Below are positions 34,000 to 44,582 of a stretch of DNA of 64,000 bases, one piece after another. The stretch spans positions 1,054,001 to 1,118,000 of the forward strand of contig JAHRBS010000007.1 of assembly GCA_024305745.1 (NCBI GenBank), written 5' to 3'. The position numbers and the translations under genes were made by a program. This DNA is from Polyporus tsugae. Its lineage: Eukaryota > Basidiomycota > Agaricomycetes > Polyporales > Polyporaceae. The number at the start of each line of letters is the position of its first letter. The stretch's first letter is position 1. Under the pieces are notes generated by a model. That model was not told the DNA's origin, ran no database searches, and saw only the letters and a program-made list of their open reading frames with translations.

Positions 34000-35597
34000 A
34001 TGGCATCAATGCTCGACAACCTCCTTGCGCAAGACATCACAGACTCCACTGACTTCCCGGACGACGCCACCACCCCAGGCCTCCGCTCCTTTGACGACGC
34101 CCTCAGATGCGGCATATGCAGAGACTTCTACGACGCGCCCATCTCTCTCACCTGCGGCCATTGTTTCTGCTCAGCGGTGCGTGAGTACCAACTTTACGAT
34201 GTGCTATGGTCCAAGACTGACGTCGCGCTCCCACAGTGCATACGCTCCGCCCTACCTGAGCAGGCTTTATGTCCAACATGTCGAAAGCAAGCTTCTGAGT
34301 CACACTTACGCAGAGTCGTTGCGGTAGAGAGCGCGGTCCATGCATGGAAGGCAGCCAGGTGAGCTTCCACTCTCCCTCCGTTCTGCTGTCCTACCCCCAA
34401 CTACTCCTTCCTCAGAGAGCTCATCCTACGATACGCTCGGGAAGAAGAGAGACGGAAAGTACAGCCTGTCGCGCCCCCGCCTTTACGCACACAGCAAAGC
34501 TCTTGCAGTGATCAGTCCCAGCGCACGGGGCAGAAGCGCAGGAGACGAGACTCTCCCCTTCCACCCAGCTCCGACGACGAGGTCATCGCCATACCCTCTA
34601 GCCCCGTCCCCTCGGGCTCGTCCACCCCAGACATAAACTCCCTCCCAGGTACAGTATATGCGTCCGTGCACTGCTCTCCGCGTCTTTTCTCTCACACTTT
34701 AGGGGTTGGGGACGTGTGTGCAGGCTTCGTAGCGTGCCCAGTATGCCAGAAGGACGTGCCGTCGAGCACCATCAACATGCACCTAGACAGCGGCTGCAAG
34801 AAGTATCTGTCCGAGGGTTCAACTTCAACGAGCAACAACGCCGGAGCGGAGTCGTCGAAGAGCAAGCAGAGGCAGCAGTGGTCCCATCTCCTCCCAGGCG
34901 GTAAGGGAAAGGATGCCCCTGCCAAGGGCAAGGACCGGGATAAGGGCAAGAGCAAGGGCAAAGCGAAGGGCAAGGGGAAGTCACAGTGCGTCACCTCGGT
35001 CCTTGCTTCCGACCTGCCGTTTAGCGTTTTCATCCTACCACGCAGAGCCACGCCCGACGCGGACCTCGCCGACGAGGATACAGACTACCTCCCCAAGGTC
35101 GCGTACGACATCCACCCACAGAAGCGCATCGCGGAGATGCTCGCCGGCTGCGGCCTCCCCACGCACGGGGACAAGAACGCACTCGCGCGGCGGCATGCGC
35201 GGTGGCTGGTGCTGTACAACGCGAACATCGACCGCGACCCGAAGCAACGACGGACGCTCGAGCAGCTGAGGCAGGAGCTCAAAGCGGAAGAGGCGGAGGG
35301 GAAGACGAGGAAGGAGACCGTCGAGGACGTCGTTGCATATCAGGTACGTTCCTTGCTTCTAATGTAAGCGGTTTGGTGCGGGGACCGACTGACGCGGATG
35401 GGACGCAGAAAGCGAACAAGGCGGCGTTCGCGAAGCTCACCGAGGCTGCGCGGCCGAAGAAAGTTGTCAAAGTGGAGGCAGAAGAAGCTACGATCGTACC
35501 GGATGGCAACGACGGGACCGGCGATCCTGAGCCAGCAAAAGAGAGGAGTTCGACATCTGGGCATGAGGTCATTGATGTGGACGACTCGGAGAGCTGA
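34000..35597 (+). CDS. RAD18: E3 ubiquitin ligase RAD18 (post-replication repair)
   Basis: RAD18 with RAD6 monoubiquitinates PCNA at stalled forks. Six exons (34000-34176, 34237-34358, 34416-34648, 34724-34985, 35046-35343, 35409-35597) give 426 residues. Domains in order: C3HC4 RING at 37-77 (CGIC, LTCGHCFCSACI, CPTCRK), a UBZ4 ubiquitin-binding finger at 182-202 (C182, C185, H197, C202 in CPVCQKDV...MHLDSGC), a Lys-rich linker (GKGKDAPAKGKDRDKGKSKG), and a SAP-type DNA-binding motif around 285-320 (RIAEMLAGCGLPTHGDKNAL, ARRHARWLVLYNANIDRDPK). This domain order and the phrase YNANID are diagnostic. The C-terminus ends with HEVIDVDDSES, a likely SUMO-interacting-type acidic motif. Confidence 0.95.
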
Positions 35598-36012
35598 GGA
35601 GTGTGTTATGTATATGTAGTAGACGGTAGGTCTCGCTTCCTTCGCAACAACTCTGAAAGCTAATTGAACTTGTGTGCACTTAGGATGTATTTGCATTGCG
35701 ATTTAGTATGGACGGATTACTACTTGGACCCCAGCGCGGCGCTTCCGACTGCGGTCATTGTCTGACTTGTGGAGCGCGATCTGTGCAGGGTCGTGTGCTC
35801 CGTCTATAGACTTCTCGAATAATCTCCTTTCCAATCAGTCCCCCGGTAGAACGTTACAAACAGACACGCTGAAACTCAAGAATGACCGCCCATTTGAGAC
35901 AGAAGTTGCCAGACGACTCCCTGGTAACATTTCAAAACGCCCGCATACAGAGTACTAATCCAACTATATCTTGCAATATAGAACCTCGTCACCGCGTCGG
36001 ACGCTCGCGAAC
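35598..36012. other. Intergenic stretch between converging genes
   Basis: 3' flanks of RAD18 and of the hydrophobin gene; nothing else supported. Confidence 0.5.
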
Positions 36013-36466
36013 TTAGAGCGTGATGGGGAGGCAGCCAATGGAGATCAAACCACCCTGGAGCGACAAGCACGATCAGTACGTCAGGGTCTTCCAACGGCGT
36101 GCGCCCAGGTCATACGAAGACTTACGACGTTGTTGTTGGTGCAGCAGACGGCGTTGGCGGAGCAGGCGTTGCCCGAGCCGACGCCGATGACAGTGAGGGG
36201 CGAGCAGTTCAGGCCGATGAGGCCAGTGATGTCCCCGAGGACGATGCCGAGCAGACCCAAGAGGAAGTTTCCCGACGCCGAGTTGGCCTGCAAGTGTCCG
36301 GGAAAACGAAGATGAGCAGAGATTCCTGTCAACGGTGTGAATGGGCGACTTACGGCGACGACGCTGTTGCAGCACTACAGCTCTGGCGCGCCGCGAGCTG
36401 GACGGGGGTGGCGGCGGCAAGGAGGGGCAGGGCAAGGGTAGTGAAGACCGCGACGTGAGAGAACAT
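36013..36466 (-). pseudogene. Class I hydrophobin gene with a small disrupting deletion
   Basis: Exon 1 (36466-36354) gives a signal peptide and lead (MFSHVAVFTTLALPLLAAAT, then ARQSC). Exon 2 (36287-36126) gives NSASGNFLLGLLGIVLGDIT, then LNCSPLTVIGVGSGNACSAN and VCCTNNN; exon 3 (36054-36013) ends GGLISIGCLPITL. C4 to C8 of the hydrophobin pattern are perfect. At the start, the expected C1-X5-8-C2C3 block is reduced to TGT-AG-TGCTGC: the CCNSVVA codons (TGC TGC AAC AGC GTC GTC GCC) are present before the GTAAGT donor but shifted against the start codon, and the ATG frame reaches the donor in phase 2 while exon 2 needs phase 0. A loss of some 13-19 nt between C1 and C2 would do this. As it stands the gene cannot make a normal hydrophobin. 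Confidence 0.75.
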
Positions 36467-36567
36467 GTTGGATGTAGGTCGGTTGGTGAGTACTCGGTGG
36501 AGTGGTGGTGCTCGAGTGGGGCTGAACTGTGTTGTTCTGCTGAGGTCTGATAGCTATGCTACGCAGG

Positions 36568-36575
36568 CTTTTATA
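36568..36575 (-). promoter_or_regulatory. Candidate TATA box of the hydrophobin gene
   Basis: TATAAAAG on the minus strand, about 105 bp upstream of the start codon, as is usual for strongly expressed hydrophobin genes. The promoter looks intact although the coding region is damaged. Confidence 0.5.
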
Positions 36576-36639
36576 CCTTCGTCCCCGGCGGTTGTTGGCT
36601 GATGAGGGAACCGACTTCGCCTCCCACCAGGGATCAGTC

Positions 36640-37800
36640 AGGTTTGCTGTCACTGGGCGACAAGTGGAATGATTCCTCTTCGCTGGCCACGCGCGCGCAC
36701 CGACTGCCAGTTGTCGACGTCGGTGCCAGTTTCGGCCTTTGTGAGAAGCGATTTCGTCCTCAGGGGCATTGTTTTGGGTAAATTCGCCCACACCTGTACC
36801 AGGTGCTCTACGCTCTCGTTATCCCCAACGGCATTAAGATGAGGATTTGGAATTGTGTCTTCGGTCAGGTCTGCCAGAGCCCGCAAAGACACACATAACG
36901 TGCTGTTCCTACGTGCCTGATTGGACCTGGCCATCCACCGATGCTATGGACTCAGCAGCGGGGTAAAAGTAATGCAATGCTTGAGGTCGAGAGATTGTGT
37001 CTTGAGTGAAGTCTGCCTCGCTAAGTGATCCAAGGTGAGGTGGTCAGCATATATGCGCGCCATAGTGGAACGTCTGCACTCACGAGGCGCTTTGGGAAGC
37101 CAACAAGTGGCATAGCTGCATGCCAGGATCCACGTCAATCGGGCTTCAACTGCAAAGGCTGAAGGCACTTACCAGTCGATCAAGAGCCTCGTATGTGTTT
37201 CTATCGGCTTCCGACAGACTCCCAATGTGCGACGCAGCCGCGTCTTCCGGTGCAGAATGCGTCATGTCCGCCGGTAGCTGGAGCGCTTCAATCAGCACCG
37301 GGACGAGCTCGCGCGATCCTCTGGCCCTCGTTCCACTCGAACGGACGGCTCTTCTGCCAGTGCTCAAAGAGGCCGGACACCGTCATCACAGTCCGGCTGA
37401 AGGCGTTGCACGGGAAGGACGAGCAACCTGAACAGCGCGTCGGGCATGTCAAGCAGTGCCGCCTCTGGATCAGGCGTCGCAGCGTCGACCTCCGAGGCCC
37501 ACAGAGCAGTCCCACCGCACCCCGAGCTCCGCCGCCCGCGCGAGCCTGAATATCCGCGCGACGCCGCCTTGACGAGCGCGCGGACATACGGGAGCCTGGA
37601 GGCCTCGACGCAGTGGGGAAGGGTGCGCTTCCGCGGGAGCGCGCGAGGAAAGCGAAATAGTGCGCCTTGAGCTGGGACGAGCGGAGCCAGTACTTCTCTT
37701 TGAACTCGGTGGCCGCACGCGTGGCGAGGAGGTCGGGCCGCATTTCCTCCCGGGCTGTCAGTGTGCAGTAGGAGCGTGGAAGGTGGCGCGGGTTGAAGCT
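36640..37800 (-). other. Patchwork of short coding-like frames, gene remnant suspected
   Basis: Minus-strand frames with protein-like composition follow one another but change frame repeatedly: TEFKEKYWLRSSQLKAHYFA near 37700, FRLARAAELGVRWDCSVGLG near 37530, ELVPVLIEALQLPADM with SLSEADRNTYEALDRL near 37150-37310, and ADLTEDTIPNPHLNAVGDNE near 36850. I could not link them into a phase-consistent exon chain and do not recognise a family. A decayed or heavily spliced gene is possible. Confidence 0.3.
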
Positions 37801-37874
37801 AAGGCTGGCGTGGCAAGGCGATAGACGAGGCGTGAGCAGGAACTATCAATTGTTAATGCAAGGGAAGACTTACC

Positions 37875-38265
37875 TGCTTCAGTAAGAGGGTCGGTGTGGT
37901 ACGCTGAGGTCCTCCGGGCACTCCGGCATGCGCGGATCGAGGCTGTTGCACGCGGAGAATCATACGCTCTTGTTTAATTTCGCGAGGAGGAAGCCTCTGA
38001 CGCGGAGGAGACGCAGGAGGTCGAGCGGGCGGCAGTATGCTACGATCTGCAGCCGGAGTCAGCTTTCGGTCGCGGCGTGCTAGGGTAGGATGCACTTCGA
38101 GGAACACCTCCACCGTGTCACGGGGAGGTTCATGATGACTCCCGGACGAGCGTTGACGTTTGTACCTGGAGTCTGTTTGGCCTCCGTCACTGTGGTTCTT
38201 GAAGAGGGCCCGGGACTGGTATTGTGGCTTCGCCGCGACTTCTTGAAGCTGCTGGAGTTGGGCAT
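37875..38265 (-). pseudogene. F-box gene relic
   Basis: Exon 1 from 38265 reads MPNSSSFKKSRRSHNTSPGP with a GPSS lead like that of the F-box genes at 42.4 and 44.2 kb, but the conserved VDVFLE end of the exon is only readable in another frame (as DTVEVFLE near 38100). The second exon, after a normal acceptor at about 38045, reads IVAYCRPLDLLRLLRV, clearly the F-box, but then hits in-frame stops, and the PECPEDLS block follows in a degraded context. Frameshift plus stops make it dead. It is the fourth family member within 16 kb. Confidence 0.7.
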
Positions 38266-38269
38266 GCAT

Positions 38270-38940
38270 CGTACCGGAGTGGGGAGTATTGGTCGCTACG
38301 TGCGTGGAGGAGTTGAAGAGTGTAGGCCATTACATAAAAGGTCTCATGTCCATGTCAATTGCTGACAGTTGTCAAACAGCCGAGAAAGAGATCTACATAA
38401 GCGGGAGAGAGAAATAAATGATATGTAAATAATTTGTGCGGTGAGCACAGCCACAGGGAGGCCGCGTAGGTTGCGGCCTCCTGCCCTCATCTTGTCCCTT
38501 GAGTCCGCTTGAGGCCTGGGACCTGGACCCGTTGAATCTCCCTTGAGCTGGTAAGCGTATGTTACTGCCGAACGTCAGCAGACTCAGCACCACAAAGTTA
38601 CTTGACTTACAGCACCATTACTTGTTATAGCGCCAGTTTGGACGTTTGCCACTGCGACCGCGACATTCCATCCGATAAGGGGTTGAATTCAAGGTGTGTT
38701 ACATACGTTCTTTGGCCGAAGCAAGTCAGTATCAATAATGACTGTCTTGTGAATCAGCGATATCTAGTATCCAAGAGGTCTGTCAACCTCTACAAGTTGT
38801 GTCGCTATCCCGTTACATGCGGTGTTGATGAGTGAGATGGCAAGCTTTGTGAGCTGTATTACGTCCGAAGTGTTTATACCTCCTGATCGAGCGTATCATC
38901 ACAGACAAGTGCCAGTCCGAACCAAGCTCAAGCCGGTCTA
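38270..38940. other. Intergenic stretch, no supported gene
   Basis: Divergent region between the F-box relic and the F-box/LRR gene. No gene-like frame. Confidence 0.5.
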
Positions 38941-39087
38941 GGTGTTCCTACCGCCGTCGACTTCCACGAGCCCGTTCATCGCCCTCATGAGCCCGTTCCG
39001 CCGCCGCCTAATGACGTCTGCCAGGAGATCAAGAAGCGTTCAAGGGATGAGCTCGACGTCAAAGAACATGAAATATTACGCCAACGG

Positions 39088-40605
39088 ATGGAACTGGAAT
39101 CTCGCTGGAACCGCTCGCTCGTAATCGCTCGGCTACCAAACGAGATCCTCTTCCTCATCTTTGTCCGCTTCAGCGAATCGCTCCCACCGGCCACTGAAGA
39201 GCCCTTCAAGTTTGGGCTGACGAAACCTGGGTGGACGGAGCTCATGCTCGTCTGCCGTCATTGGTGCGACGTGGTGCGCGCAACACCAGCTCTATGGCGC
39301 ACCATCGATGTGGGGGAAACGTCCAACTGGATGAATCTTGCGCTCGCCCGTTCCGCCACCGCCGCTATTGATGTCTCATTCTGCTCCAGTCTCTCTGAAG
39401 AGCATGCTTCCCTTCTACTGCCCCATTACAACCGCCTTCGCTCTCTCCGTTTGCAAGATTGGTCTCCAAGCGCATCAGGGATCATGTGCAACAGCTTACC
39501 CGCCTTGGAAACCTTGGAGATCCATGGCGATACCCCGAGAGCGTCTTACATTGAGCTGGAGATTACTCGTGAACGGTTCCCCAGCCTCAAGATCATGGTC
39601 CTCACTGGCACCACCATTCCGAAGGACCCGTTGTTCTACGCTTCGCTTCGGAAGCTCTCGCTGAAGGCTTGCCCTTGCGAGTTTTCCCTTGAACAGTTCG
39701 TACAACTCTTGTCGAACAGTCTCGGTCTCGAACACCTCGAACTCGACCAATTCCTTCAACCGCTACGCGACAACAGGCATGAGAACGACACGCGACGTAC
39801 TGCACCGGCACCTTGTCCCCTCCCATCTCTTATCTCCCTCCGTCTCATAAATCATGCCCCCATACACTCATCACGGTTTCTTTCCCGAATCGTCATACCC
39901 CAAACAGCGTCGCTTCGAATAAGCGCCAAGGTGGGGCGTGCCGGACTTGAACAGGGCGACACCCTCAGCGCCCTCGTCCCTTCAAACCTCGGGAGTACCT
40001 TACCTGGACTTATAGCTATCACGAAAGCAACACTGGTCGTCGACTACAACGAGCATTCGATTGAGTGTGAAACAACGCAACCAGGACCATACCCACCGAC
40101 ACTCATGGACCTCTCGCTTCTATCGTCCATCGGAATCCATCGGGATCATCATTTCATGTCACGCGGGCTAAACGACCTCGTTGCAGTCATCAGCCCCGCT
40201 CCATTGACGCACCTGGATATCATTGGGGATTGCACCACCGTCGACTCGGAGACGTGGGCCGCACTTTTCCGGACCTTCCCTTCCTTGCTATCCCTCAACG
40301 TCGGTGCTAGTGAGGAACTCTTTGCCGCCCTTCGTGAGGTTTCGGCTGCGGGCCCAACGGACGAACCGACAGCCTGTCCAGGGCTGGGGCGCATAACAAT
40401 CGATGACTTCTGGGGGGAATTGGAGGAGATGGAGGCATTCTTCGATACCCTCGTCGGCTGTCTTCGCTACCGCGCGGAGCGGGGTACTCGATTGAAGGAG
40501 TTGCAGATGCACCTTTACTGTCCCAATGCGGAGGGTGACAAGTATCTCCCTCAATTGCAAGACCTTGTGTCAAACGTCGAGTACACGGCGGCGGTGGAAG
40601 AGTAG
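39088..40605 (+). CDS. F-box/LRR-type protein, intronless
   Basis: A single 505-residue frame. Near the N-terminus IARLPNEILFLIFVRFSESL, then GWTELMLVCRHWCDVVRATP and ALWRTIDV, form a standard F-box. The body has repeated leucine-rich strands (YNRLRSLRLQDW, SLPALETLEIHG, FPSLKIMVLTG, SLGLEHLELDQF, APLTHLDIIGD, FPSLLSLNVG), a fungal F-box LRR layout for substrate binding in SCF ligases. The frame is open upstream for at least 45 codons (with KKRSRDELDVKEHEILRQ, a charged helix seen before the F-box in related proteins), so the true start may lie in an upstream exon; 39088 is the first ATG in frame. Unlike the other F-box genes here it has no introns. Confidence 0.82.
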   Translation: MELESRWNRSLVIARLPNEILFLIFVRFSESLPPATEEPFKFGLTKPGWTELMLVCRHWCDVVRATPALWRTIDVGETSNWMNLALARSATAAIDVSFCSSLSEEHASLLLPHYNRLRSLRLQDWSPSASGIMCNSLPALETLEIHGDTPRASYIELEITRERFPSLKIMVLTGTTIPKDPLFYASLRKLSLKACPCEFSLEQFVQLLSNSLGLEHLELDQFLQPLRDNRHENDTRRTAPAPCPLPSLISLRLINHAPIHSSRFLSRIVIPQTASLRISAKVGRAGLEQGDTLSALVPSNLGSTLPGLIAITKATLVVDYNEHSIECETTQPGPYPPTLMDLSLLSSIGIHRDHHFMSRGLNDLVAVISPAPLTHLDIIGDCTTVDSETWAALFRTFPSLLSLNVGASEELFAALREVSAAGPTDEPTACPGLGRITIDDFWGELEEMEAFFDTLVGCLRYRAERGTRLKELQMHLYCPNAEGDKYLPQLQDLVSNVEYTAAVEE

Positions 40606-40932
40606 AGTGTCGTGTCGATGTAAACTCAAAACTTCAGTCTTTGTATGCTAAATCCGTTAGATTTGTGGTGGGATTTTATATATGGTTAGGACTCATAAGC
40701 ATGCTGGACATCATGTCTAGTCTTATACAATTCTCTATACGTTCAGGTCAAGGATAGTCTCGGCTGCACATATTATACGACTCAGAGCTCAGACTTGCTT
40801 TCGAGCTCATGCGCACGCTTCGTCCATATACAAGGACCTAAGATATTACCATCGAGGTCGTGAAGAAGATCCTGCTAGTACCACCGCAGTAGGACGGCGG
40901 ATCTGAGTCGCATCAGTTCTATCAGTCGGCAG
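40606..40932. other. 3' flank, no supported gene
   Basis: Between the F-box/LRR gene and the TIR element. The last about 60 bases continue, on the minus strand, the original 3' end of the interrupted F-box gene. Confidence 0.45.
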
Positions 40933-41209
40933 TACTGTACTGTTCGTAACAGATCGGCGGGGGGGTCGGGGTGTGACACGTCCGATCCGATCCGGCGGGA
41001 CGGCGGATGGGGGCCTCAGGTGTGACAGGCCCGCCGCAGGCGGCCAAAAAATGCCATATTTGGCCTCAACAGTGCCAGTGCCGAAAAAGGTCCACAACCG
41101 CCTGTCACAGACGGCCGTCGGGCTTGTGACCAGTGACAGGGGGCAAAAATTCCGGCGGCGGAGGGCCTTGTGACATGTGACGCGCCGATCTGTTACGAAC
41201 AGTACAGTA
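40933..41209. mobile_element. MITE-like element with perfect 27-bp terminal inverted repeats
   Basis: 277 bp. Left end 40933-40959 (TACTGTACTGTTCGTAACAG... ) is the exact reverse complement of the right end 41183-41209. Both ends start with TA, so the unit is best read as a non-autonomous DNA transposon with a TA target duplication, in the manner of Tc1/mariner-type elements. The interior has no coding capacity, is GC-rich and holds several TGTGACA-like words in both orientations. It lies in the 3' part of the F-box gene at 41105-42394. Confidence 0.85.
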
Positions 41210-42394
41210 TGAGCAGTTCACGTCGCCGCTGGCACAGGTTGCCCTGGCCTCTGCCTGCGCTCGAACATGGTCGTCGCCCCCGAACTTTACCACCGCCGAA
41301 TAGAACTTGAAGCTTGTGTCAGAACGAAGCTAGATGCATGGAACGGTGGGGCAGCCTGAGGAGCCATGCGGCATGGCGTACCTTCAGCCTCTCCAATGTG
41401 CGAGCCTTGCGACGCTCGACGTACTCCTCGAGGATCCTGCTGTCCCCTCCAGATAACTCGACGACTGTGTAGTACTCTTTCACGGCCGCCGCGACATCCG
41501 GTTGGTAGAAGTTGTGGAGCGGCGTTTGTTGCACCACGTCCGGGGTGGCGTAGCCTATTGCACCGCATAAAGTGCTGCGTCAGACGTTGATTCGGACAAC
41601 ACAGAACGACAAACACGTAGCGTTCGGCGTGTAGACAATATGAGACATACACCTGCAGCCGCTGGTCTCCGGCAAGAGGTCGAGGATGACGCGCTTGAGC
41701 GCTCTGTCCCTGCGAATCTCGACTCGGAGCTCGCGAATGATGGTGTGCCCTGCTTTGATGCTGTATATCATAGATGTGTGTCAGACGTCTTCGAATAAAG
41801 GGTATCGGGCGGGAGGACACCACGTACTTTGTCTTCCAGCACTGTTCGCACAACCTGATACGGGACGCGTAGCTGGCATCTAGTTTGTATTTTGGCGGCA
41901 CGGTGCCACAAATCTAGTCCGGAAACTCACCATTCAACGCTCTCCATAGTTGAGCGCACAGAAGAGAAGGACTCACCATGCAGAACTGGTCAAAGGCTAG
42001 GGACGCGTACTTGGGCTCACTCAGGTCGTCGGGACACGACGTCATGGGCGGATTGAGGCTGTTGCGGGCGACGACCCATACGCTCTTGTTCTGTTTGGCA
42101 AGAAGGACGGCCCTATAGCCGGTCGAGACGCAGGAGAGGTGTAGAAGGTCGAGCGGGCTGCAGTGTGCTGCAATCTTCAGCCCCTGTCAGCTTGCTGCGA
42201 GCATTGATCTCAGGCACTTCGAGGAACACGTCCACAGAGACGCTTATGAGCCCCTTGGGCTTGTGCAGGCTTGCGTTGACACTTGCGCCCGAGGTGTGCT
42301 TACGCTTGCCCTTGATGTTCGCCTCTGTGTTTCCCCGAGTGGGCCCAGGACTGCGTTTGTTGTGGGTTCGCGACCTCTTGCTGACCTTGGGCAT
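41105..42394 (-). CDS. F-box protein, copy 1 of a tandem pair, with transposon-derived C-terminus
   Basis: Exons 42394-42218, 42174-41977, 41913-41828, 41760-41651, 41554-41382 and 41329-41105 close in phase to 322 residues. A basic lead MPKVSKRSRTHNKRSPGP, then the F-box SVDVFLE joined to IAAHCSPLDLLHLSCVSTGY, the family block PMTSCPDDLSEPKYASLAFD, a paired-cysteine region (CGTVPPKYKLDASY...LCEQCW), a charged helix HTIIRELRVEIRRDRALKRV and a coiled segment ILEEYVERRKARTLERLK. From about residue 282 the C-terminus (VNCSYCTVRNRSARHMSQGP and on) is encoded by the MITE, ending at a stop inside it. Probably an SCF substrate receptor; substrate unknown. Confidence 0.75.
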
Positions 42395-42641
42395 CGTGCT
42401 GGATGTGATGGTGCTGAAACAAAGTCGCCGGATTGAAAGACACGCGATTCAGAAGATAGAAGAGGGGATCCCGTCCGAAAATATATCTGACTTACCATAT
42501 GATGACGGAATCAGGAGTGCGTGCGATCGGCAGAGAATAAGCCATACTTATAGAAGTCGATGACGGAATATAGGAGTAGATCTGACTGGAATAAAGCGGT
42601 GGTTGATCGATTTGAGTTCGGAAGCGACTAGTTGACGTGAG

Positions 42642-42780
42642 TTGGCAATTGTAGGAGAAATGGAGACTGCAATACTTCTCTTTCGGAAGTACCAGTTGTA
42701 AGAACCAAACAATCATTAGCATCGCAGTGTTCAAGGTAAGAGCTACACTTAGAGCGAGAATGAACCCAAGCCGAGACTCG
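42642..42780. repeat. Upstream segment of the tandem duplication, copy 1
   Basis: Strongly similar to 44583-44736, in the same orientation; shared words include CAATTGTAGGAGAAA, AATCATTAGCATCG, GGTAAGAGCTACA and GAATGAACCCAAGCCGAGAC. Marks the upstream limit of the duplicated F-box unit. Confidence 0.75.
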
Positions 42781-42989
42781 GATGTTCCCCGGTGCAGTGT
42801 TACATTTATCATGGATCTGCTATTGAGCTGCACAAATATGTACTAATAATGTAGACTTCCGCATCAGGATGGTGAAGAGGAGAACCCTGGTAGACCGTCT
42901 GTCTACGACATCCAATCAGGCCCACACCCGTCATTCTGCTATTTTCAGGCACTCCGGGAGCGCACCTGCGACTAGTTCACCGCGCGGCG

Positions 42990-44212
42990 TCAGAAAATTC
43001 CCAGGAAGGAGTTCAGGAACCCGTGCACGGGGAACATCGATATCCCAGTGAGAGCGGGTGCGCTTTTCATGGCGGCAGCCTTCTTGGCCTCTTGTTTCGC
43101 TTTGCGACAACGGTGTTCCCATCTATCTACCGCCTCTTCGAACTTCAACATTTGTCAGAACGAAAGATCGAACGCACTAGTTATGAGGTGCGGTACTGGT
43201 GAGCGGTGATAAGGACGACTTACTCTCAGCCTCTCCCGCGTGCGGGCGGTGCGATCCTTGACAAACTCCTCCAGAATTTTGCTGTCCGCTCCCGAAGACT
43301 CGACGAGCGCACAGTATTCCTTCGCGATGGCTGCGACTTCCGGCTGGTAGAAGTTCTGCCAGTAGTGCCGGGTGTGGTGCCCCTCTCCGGGGGTAAGGGG
43401 GCCACGATCCAATGCCATCCCTACAACGTTTCATCAGCGGTCCACAAAGCGAGGAAGCGTGCGGCGTGTAGATAATATACGACGTACACATGTCCAGTCT
43501 GGCGGCGTCAGGCAGCAGGTCGAAGATGACGCGCTTAAGGGATCTGTCTCTACGGGCTTTGAGCTCGAGCTTGCGGATGATGGTGGAACCCGATTTGACG
43601 CTAAGATGAGGGCGCGTTACAAGTGCTCCGTGGAGAGATTGGGTGGGAGGACACGGCGTACTTTGTCCCCCAGCAAGGTTCGCACAACCTGATGCGGGCT
43701 GCGTAGCTGATTATTGACGGCATGGTGCCGCAAACCTGGTCCGAGAACTTAGTGACGTCCTTGAGCCCAGTACCCCTATCAGAGAACGACTGACCATGCA
43801 GAATCGGTCGAAGATCAGGGACGCGTATTTGGGCTCGCTCAGGTCGTCGGGGCACGATGGCATTGGCAGATCGAGGTTCGCGCGCGCACAGGCCCATACG
43901 TTTTTGTTCCGCTTCGCAAAGACGACGGCTCTCAGCTTCTGGGAGACGCGAGAGAGGTGCAGGAGGTCGAGGGGATGGCAGTACGCCGCAATCTGGAGCC
44001 GTTTTCAGCTTCAAAACGGTCGAATTTGAGAGAACGAGACCCACCTCGAGGAACACGTCCACTGGAAGACTCGTGAACCCCATCCGGGGCTCACCTGTGT
44101 CGACGCTTGCGTCCGCGATTTGCTTTCCCTTGCCCGTTTTCACTGTATTTCCCGAAGAAGGCCCCGGCCTGGGCTTCTTGCGGGTTCGCGATCTCTTGCT
44201 GGCCTTGGGCAT
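42990..44212 (-). CDS. F-box protein, copy 2 of the tandem pair, intact
   Basis: Exons 44212-44045, 43992-43795, 43735-43662, 43600-43488, 43420-43224 and 43142-42990 close in phase to 300 residues. Lead MPKASKRSRTRKKPRPGPSS; F-box LPVDVFLE plus IAAYCHPLDLLHLSRVSQKL; PMPSCPDDLSEPKYASLIFD; cysteine pairs CGTMPS...LCEPCW; helix STIIRKLELKARRDRSLKRV; coiled segment ILEEFVKDRTARTRERLR; then FEEAVDRWEHRCRKAKQEAK and a hydrophobic end VHGFLNSFLGIF. Exon 2 is 198 nt in both tandem copies and in the 28-kb gene. This copy lacks the MITE and so shows the native C-terminus. Confidence 0.8.
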
Positions 44213-44283
44213 CGTGCTGGAGGTGATAGGACAACTTGAACCGGTGTCAAACTCGAGTCACTGGGCACGCGAAGACAGGCTGA

Positions 44284-44307
44284 GGAAGGAAGGAAGGAAG
44301 GAAGGAA
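44284..44307. repeat. (GGAA)6 microsatellite
   Basis: Six perfect GGAA units about 70 bp upstream of the F-box copy 2 start codon. On the minus strand it is a TTCC pyrimidine tract, as often seen in fungal promoters. Confidence 0.8.
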
Positions 44308-44582
44308 AAGGTTGCTTTAAGTGCAACATTGGGACAGGAGTCGATGACAGAATATAGGAGTGGCAGTCAGGTGGGAGCTGAATGCGAGGTTGGAGTCGGC
44401 AAGCAGCAACGTTAGGTTAGGGGAACTACAGTTTGCTACTTACTAGTGTCCGTACAGCCACGATAATGTCCATCAATAAGACCTTATAATGGACATTGCC
44501 AGAGCAGCTAATACGAGTAATTACTCCTTATTAACAACACTTTCGTGATGACAAGTTGGAACCGGGACCAAATGCTGCAAGT

